Source of the DNA: an uncultured Coriobacteriaceae bacterium
GTDB lineage: Bacteria; Actinomycetota; Coriobacteriia; Coriobacteriales; Eggerthellaceae
Direction: 5' to 3'
Assembly (NCBI GenBank): GCA_900539675.1
Contig: UQDJ01000008.1
Location: 1 to 51,155, forward strand
Length of the DNA stretch: 51,155 nt
Shown here: piece by piece, positions 49,572-51,155 of the stretch
Layout: every line of letters begins with the position of its first letter
Position numbering within the stretch: position 1 is the stretch's first letter
Translations under genes and position numbers: made by a program
The notes under the pieces: generated by a model
Seen by the model: the letters and a program-made list of their open reading frames with translations, nothing else
The model's database searches: none
What the model was told of the DNA's origin: nothing

Positions 49572-49829
49572 ATGAGCGACGACAAAAATAGCGTACCGGA
49601 TTGGCTACTGCCCAATAAGGCTTATGACGTCCTAAAGTGGATCGGCCTGATCGTATGTCCAGCCTTAGCCGCTTTATGCGTAGGCATTGGTCAAATCATT
49701 GGCATTGCTGAAATGTCTAACATTAGTGGCATCATTGCGCTAATCGGCACCTTTATCGGCGCTATTATCGGCGTTTCTACCGCTGGCGCTAAGGGTGGTG
49801 ATACCAATGGCAAACAAGCTGGTGACTAA
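49572..49829 (+). CDS. holin (phiLC3-like)
   Basis: 85 residues, AAGGAGGTAAGG upstream. Two membrane helices (WIGLIVCPALAALCVGIGQI and NISGIIALIGTFIGAIIGVS) with short polar termini, the class II holin layout. Located between the XhlA-like gene and the endolysin, whose start it overlaps. Confidence 0.85.
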   Translation: MSDDKNSVPDWLLPNKAYDVLKWIGLIVCPALAALCVGIGQIIGIAEMSNISGIIALIGTFIGAIIGVSTAGAKGGDTNGKQAGD

Positions 49830-50937
49830 GGCCAAAACTTACGCAGTGTTCTTTATCGCCACGGCAACGTGTGTGCTGGTATTGTCAACGCCATGTAGCG
49901 CCTATGCGTACACCCAGTACGAAAACATCGTGACCAACGGTCATGGACCGCTTAACGCGTCCTATCTGGTTATCCATGAGACTGCAAACCCCGGCGCAAG
50001 TGCGGCTAACCACGTTAACTACTGGTCTAATAGTCCGGCCTATGCTGTGCATTATGTTATGGATGTCGACGGTGATCCCGTGTACCACACCGTACCGGAT
50101 AACCGTAAGTGCTGGCATGTTGGTAACGGCAATGCCTATACGGTTGGTATTGAACTTTGCCATGCCACCAATCAGGATGACTTTAACGCACAGTGGGACG
50201 AGGCAGTAAAGTGGGCTGGAGATTATCTTAATTCCCGTGGTTGGGGCGTTGATCGTATGATCAGTCACAATGACGCAACCCATCGCTGGGGCGGCTCTGA
50301 TCACACCGACCCGCTGAGCTACTTTAATTCCTATGGGCACAGTTGGAACCAGTTTAAGGGCGATGTTGCCGCTTACATGCAAACAGGCGAAGTAGGTAAC
50401 GGTGGTACGGTTGTTGATAGTGATAGCGACTATGTAGCACCATCTACTAGCGGCCATAGTGGTACTGGCTTTGGTGGCACTTATACTTGCATGGCCTCCA
50501 CGCTTAATATTCGTACCGCACCTAGCACTAGCGCGGGCGTGGTTGGTTCGTACCATCGCGGAGGTAAGGTTACGCTCGATGACTGGTACATCATCCAGGA
50601 CGGCTATGTATGGGGTCGCTATACTGCCTATAGCGGTAATGTTCGTTACGTCGCAGTTGGTAAACCAACAGGCGGTGTGAGTGCAAATGACTACCTTACT
50701 CGCGGCGGTAGTGTTAGCGGCTCGTCCGTGTCTAGCTCTAGTGGTGCTGGTGATTATCGCGTAACCGTCAACACGCGCCTTAATGTACGCACTGGCCCAG
50801 GTACTAACTATCGCATTACTGGCACGCTTAGCGACGGTTATACACTGTACAACGTCACTATCTCTAACGGATGGGGTAAGTATCAGGCATACACTGGCAC
50901 GCGTTATGTAAGCGCACAGTACTTGGATGCGGCATAA
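49807..50937 (+). CDS. secreted N-acetylmuramoyl-L-alanine amidase endolysin with two SH3 domains
   Basis: 376 residues from ATG 49807. Residues ~1-34 form a signal peptide (basic MANKLVTKAK, hydrophobic TYAVFFIATATCVLVL, AYA cleavage). The Amidase_2 domain follows with zinc ligands in YLVIHETANPG, the HVGNGN region and SDHTDP. Two SH3b wall-binding repeats end it (LNIRTAPSTSAGVVGSY and LNVRTGPGTNYRITGTL). It hydrolyses the glycan-peptide amide bond. Export by Sec means the holin may trigger rather than carry it. Confidence 0.93.
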   Translation: MANKLVTKAKTYAVFFIATATCVLVLSTPCSAYAYTQYENIVTNGHGPLNASYLVIHETANPGASAANHVNYWSNSPAYAVHYVMDVDGDPVYHTVPDNRKCWHVGNGNAYTVGIELCHATNQDDFNAQWDEAVKWAGDYLNSRGWGVDRMISHNDATHRWGGSDHTDPLSYFNSYGHSWNQFKGDVAAYMQTGEVGNGGTVVDSDSDYVAPSTSGHSGTGFGGTYTCMASTLNIRTAPSTSAGVVGSYHRGGKVTLDDWYIIQDGYVWGRYTAYSGNVRYVAVGKPTGGVSANDYLTRGGSVSGSSVSSSSGAGDYRVTVNTRLNVRTGPGTNYRITGTLSDGYTLYNVTISNGWGKYQAYTGTRYVSAQYLDAA

Positions 50938-50942
50938 AAATT

Positions 50943-50968
50943 AGGGAGCCTTGATTGGCTCCCTTTTG
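50943..50968 (+). terminator. terminator after the lysis genes
   Basis: AGGGAGCC / GGCTCCCT with loop TTGATT, then TTT. Ends the late operon before attR. Confidence 0.82.
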
Positions 50969-50976
50969 CAATAGTA

Positions 50977-50998
50977 ATTCCGAAATTCATTCCGAAAT
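50977..50998 (+). promoter_or_regulatory. integrase arm-type sites, attR side
   Basis: ATTCCGAAAT at 50977 and 50989 (12-bp period), same orientation as the copies near attL at 14382. Confidence 0.65.
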
Positions 50999-51021
50999 AA
51001 TCCTGAGAAAATCCGATCTTA

Positions 51022-51078
51022 ATGATCGCCATGATCGCTATGATCGTTTGACCTGCACTTTTTGAACGTTATGAACGT
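51022..51078 (+). repeat. two 9-bp-period iteron sets in the attR arm
   Basis: ATGATCG at 51022, 51031 and 51040, then TGAACGT at 51063 and 51072. Both have a 9-bp period, lying between the arm sites and the core, where excisionase sites are expected. Confidence 0.55.
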
Positions 51079-51100
51079 ATTGATACATATATAGAGCACT

Positions 51101-51155
51101 TTCACACGGTAGGGGTCGCTGGTTCGAACCCAGTAGCGCCCACCATTTAAAACAC
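51101..51155 (+). repeat. attR core with tRNA-Val 3' remnant
   Basis: Perfect copy of 14267-14321. 51101-51145 is the tRNA-Val(CAC) 3' part from the anticodon loop through CCA. It lacks the 5' half, so it is not a functional tRNA. Confidence 0.95.

Larger units (their letters stand above)
14267..51155. mobile_element. integrated siphovirus-type prophage in tRNA-Val(CAC)
   Basis: Bounded by a perfect 55-bp direct repeat. It contains integrase, lysogeny switch, recombination genes, HNH/terminase/portal, capsid, connectors, tape measure, baseplate, fibres, holin and endolysin in canonical order. All structural genes are on the + strand; integrase and lysogeny genes are on the - strand. It looks structurally complete apart from the amber codon in the antirepressor and decay in the fibre-tip region. 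Confidence 0.96.

Noticed and set aside
51062..51100. Promoter reading out of the prophage through attR
   Set aside because: TTGAAC is followed by several A+T-rich -10 candidates but spacers of 16-18 bp give only weak matches; mentioned only in connection with the antisense terminator.

Overview
The window is a bacterial chromosome segment of about 14 kb followed by an essentially complete integrated siphovirus-type prophage of about 37 kb, which runs to the last base. Host gene content and order (proA-nadD-yqeK-rsfS, then mreBCD-PBP2-rodA, plus a DUF697-type protein), moderate G+C and the protein style suggest a class Coriobacteriia actinobacterium of intermediate G+C, possibly Cryptobacterium-like. 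This is an inference from content, not a database match.

Host part (1-14266). The 3' end of proA is followed by nadD, yqeK and rsfS in one tightly packed + strand operon, and a convergent rlmD-type RNA methyltransferase. Then come tRNA-Arg(CCG), a cytoplasmic cyclophilin, a membrane-anchored TPR protein, ndk with a strong terminator, the cell-shape operon mreB-mreC-mreD-PBP2-rodA, a DUF697-like protein, and the pair tRNA-Val(GAC) and tRNA-Val(CAC).

Prophage (14267-51155). A perfect 55-bp direct repeat (14267-14321 and 51101-51155) marks attL and attR. It begins exactly at the anticodon loop of tRNA-Val(CAC), so the left copy keeps the tRNA intact and the right copy is a tRNA 3' remnant. From left to right: integrase; an MqsR-like toxin with a zinc-finger/HTH/Panacea antitoxin; a small lysogeny gene; an S24-type repressor facing a Cro-like gene; an antirepressor interrupted by an in-frame amber codon; a recombination and replication block (HTH, RusA, ParB-like, YqaJ exonuclease, RecT, SSB, DUF6291-like pair); a run of small zinc-ribbon proteins, an HNH nuclease, Lar-like proteins and dUTPase; an intergenic region with a candidate type I toxin-antitoxin locus; HNH, terminase and portal; a minor head protein with a toxin-like C-terminus and two morons; scaffold, capsid and connectors; tail genes with a classical -1 frameshift; tape measure; baseplate and fibre genes; a decayed fibre-tip region; and XhlA-like protein, holin and a signal-peptide-bearing amidase endolysin.

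The most notable points are: (1) a convergent micro-locus at 29340-29600 that looks like a type I toxin-antitoxin module (25-residue hydrophobic peptide, sequestered SD, opposing small RNA, shared bidirectional terminator); (2) a repressor whose Ser/Lys autocleavage dyad is replaced by Cys/Arg, next to an antirepressor broken by TAG, suggesting a lysogen locked against both usual induction routes; (3) an MqsR-like toxin paired with an MqsA-Panacea hybrid antitoxin; (4) a head protein carrying a CdiA-CT-like domain followed by DUF2513 and YjcQ-like genes; (5) several compact palindrome arrays and the att arm sites.
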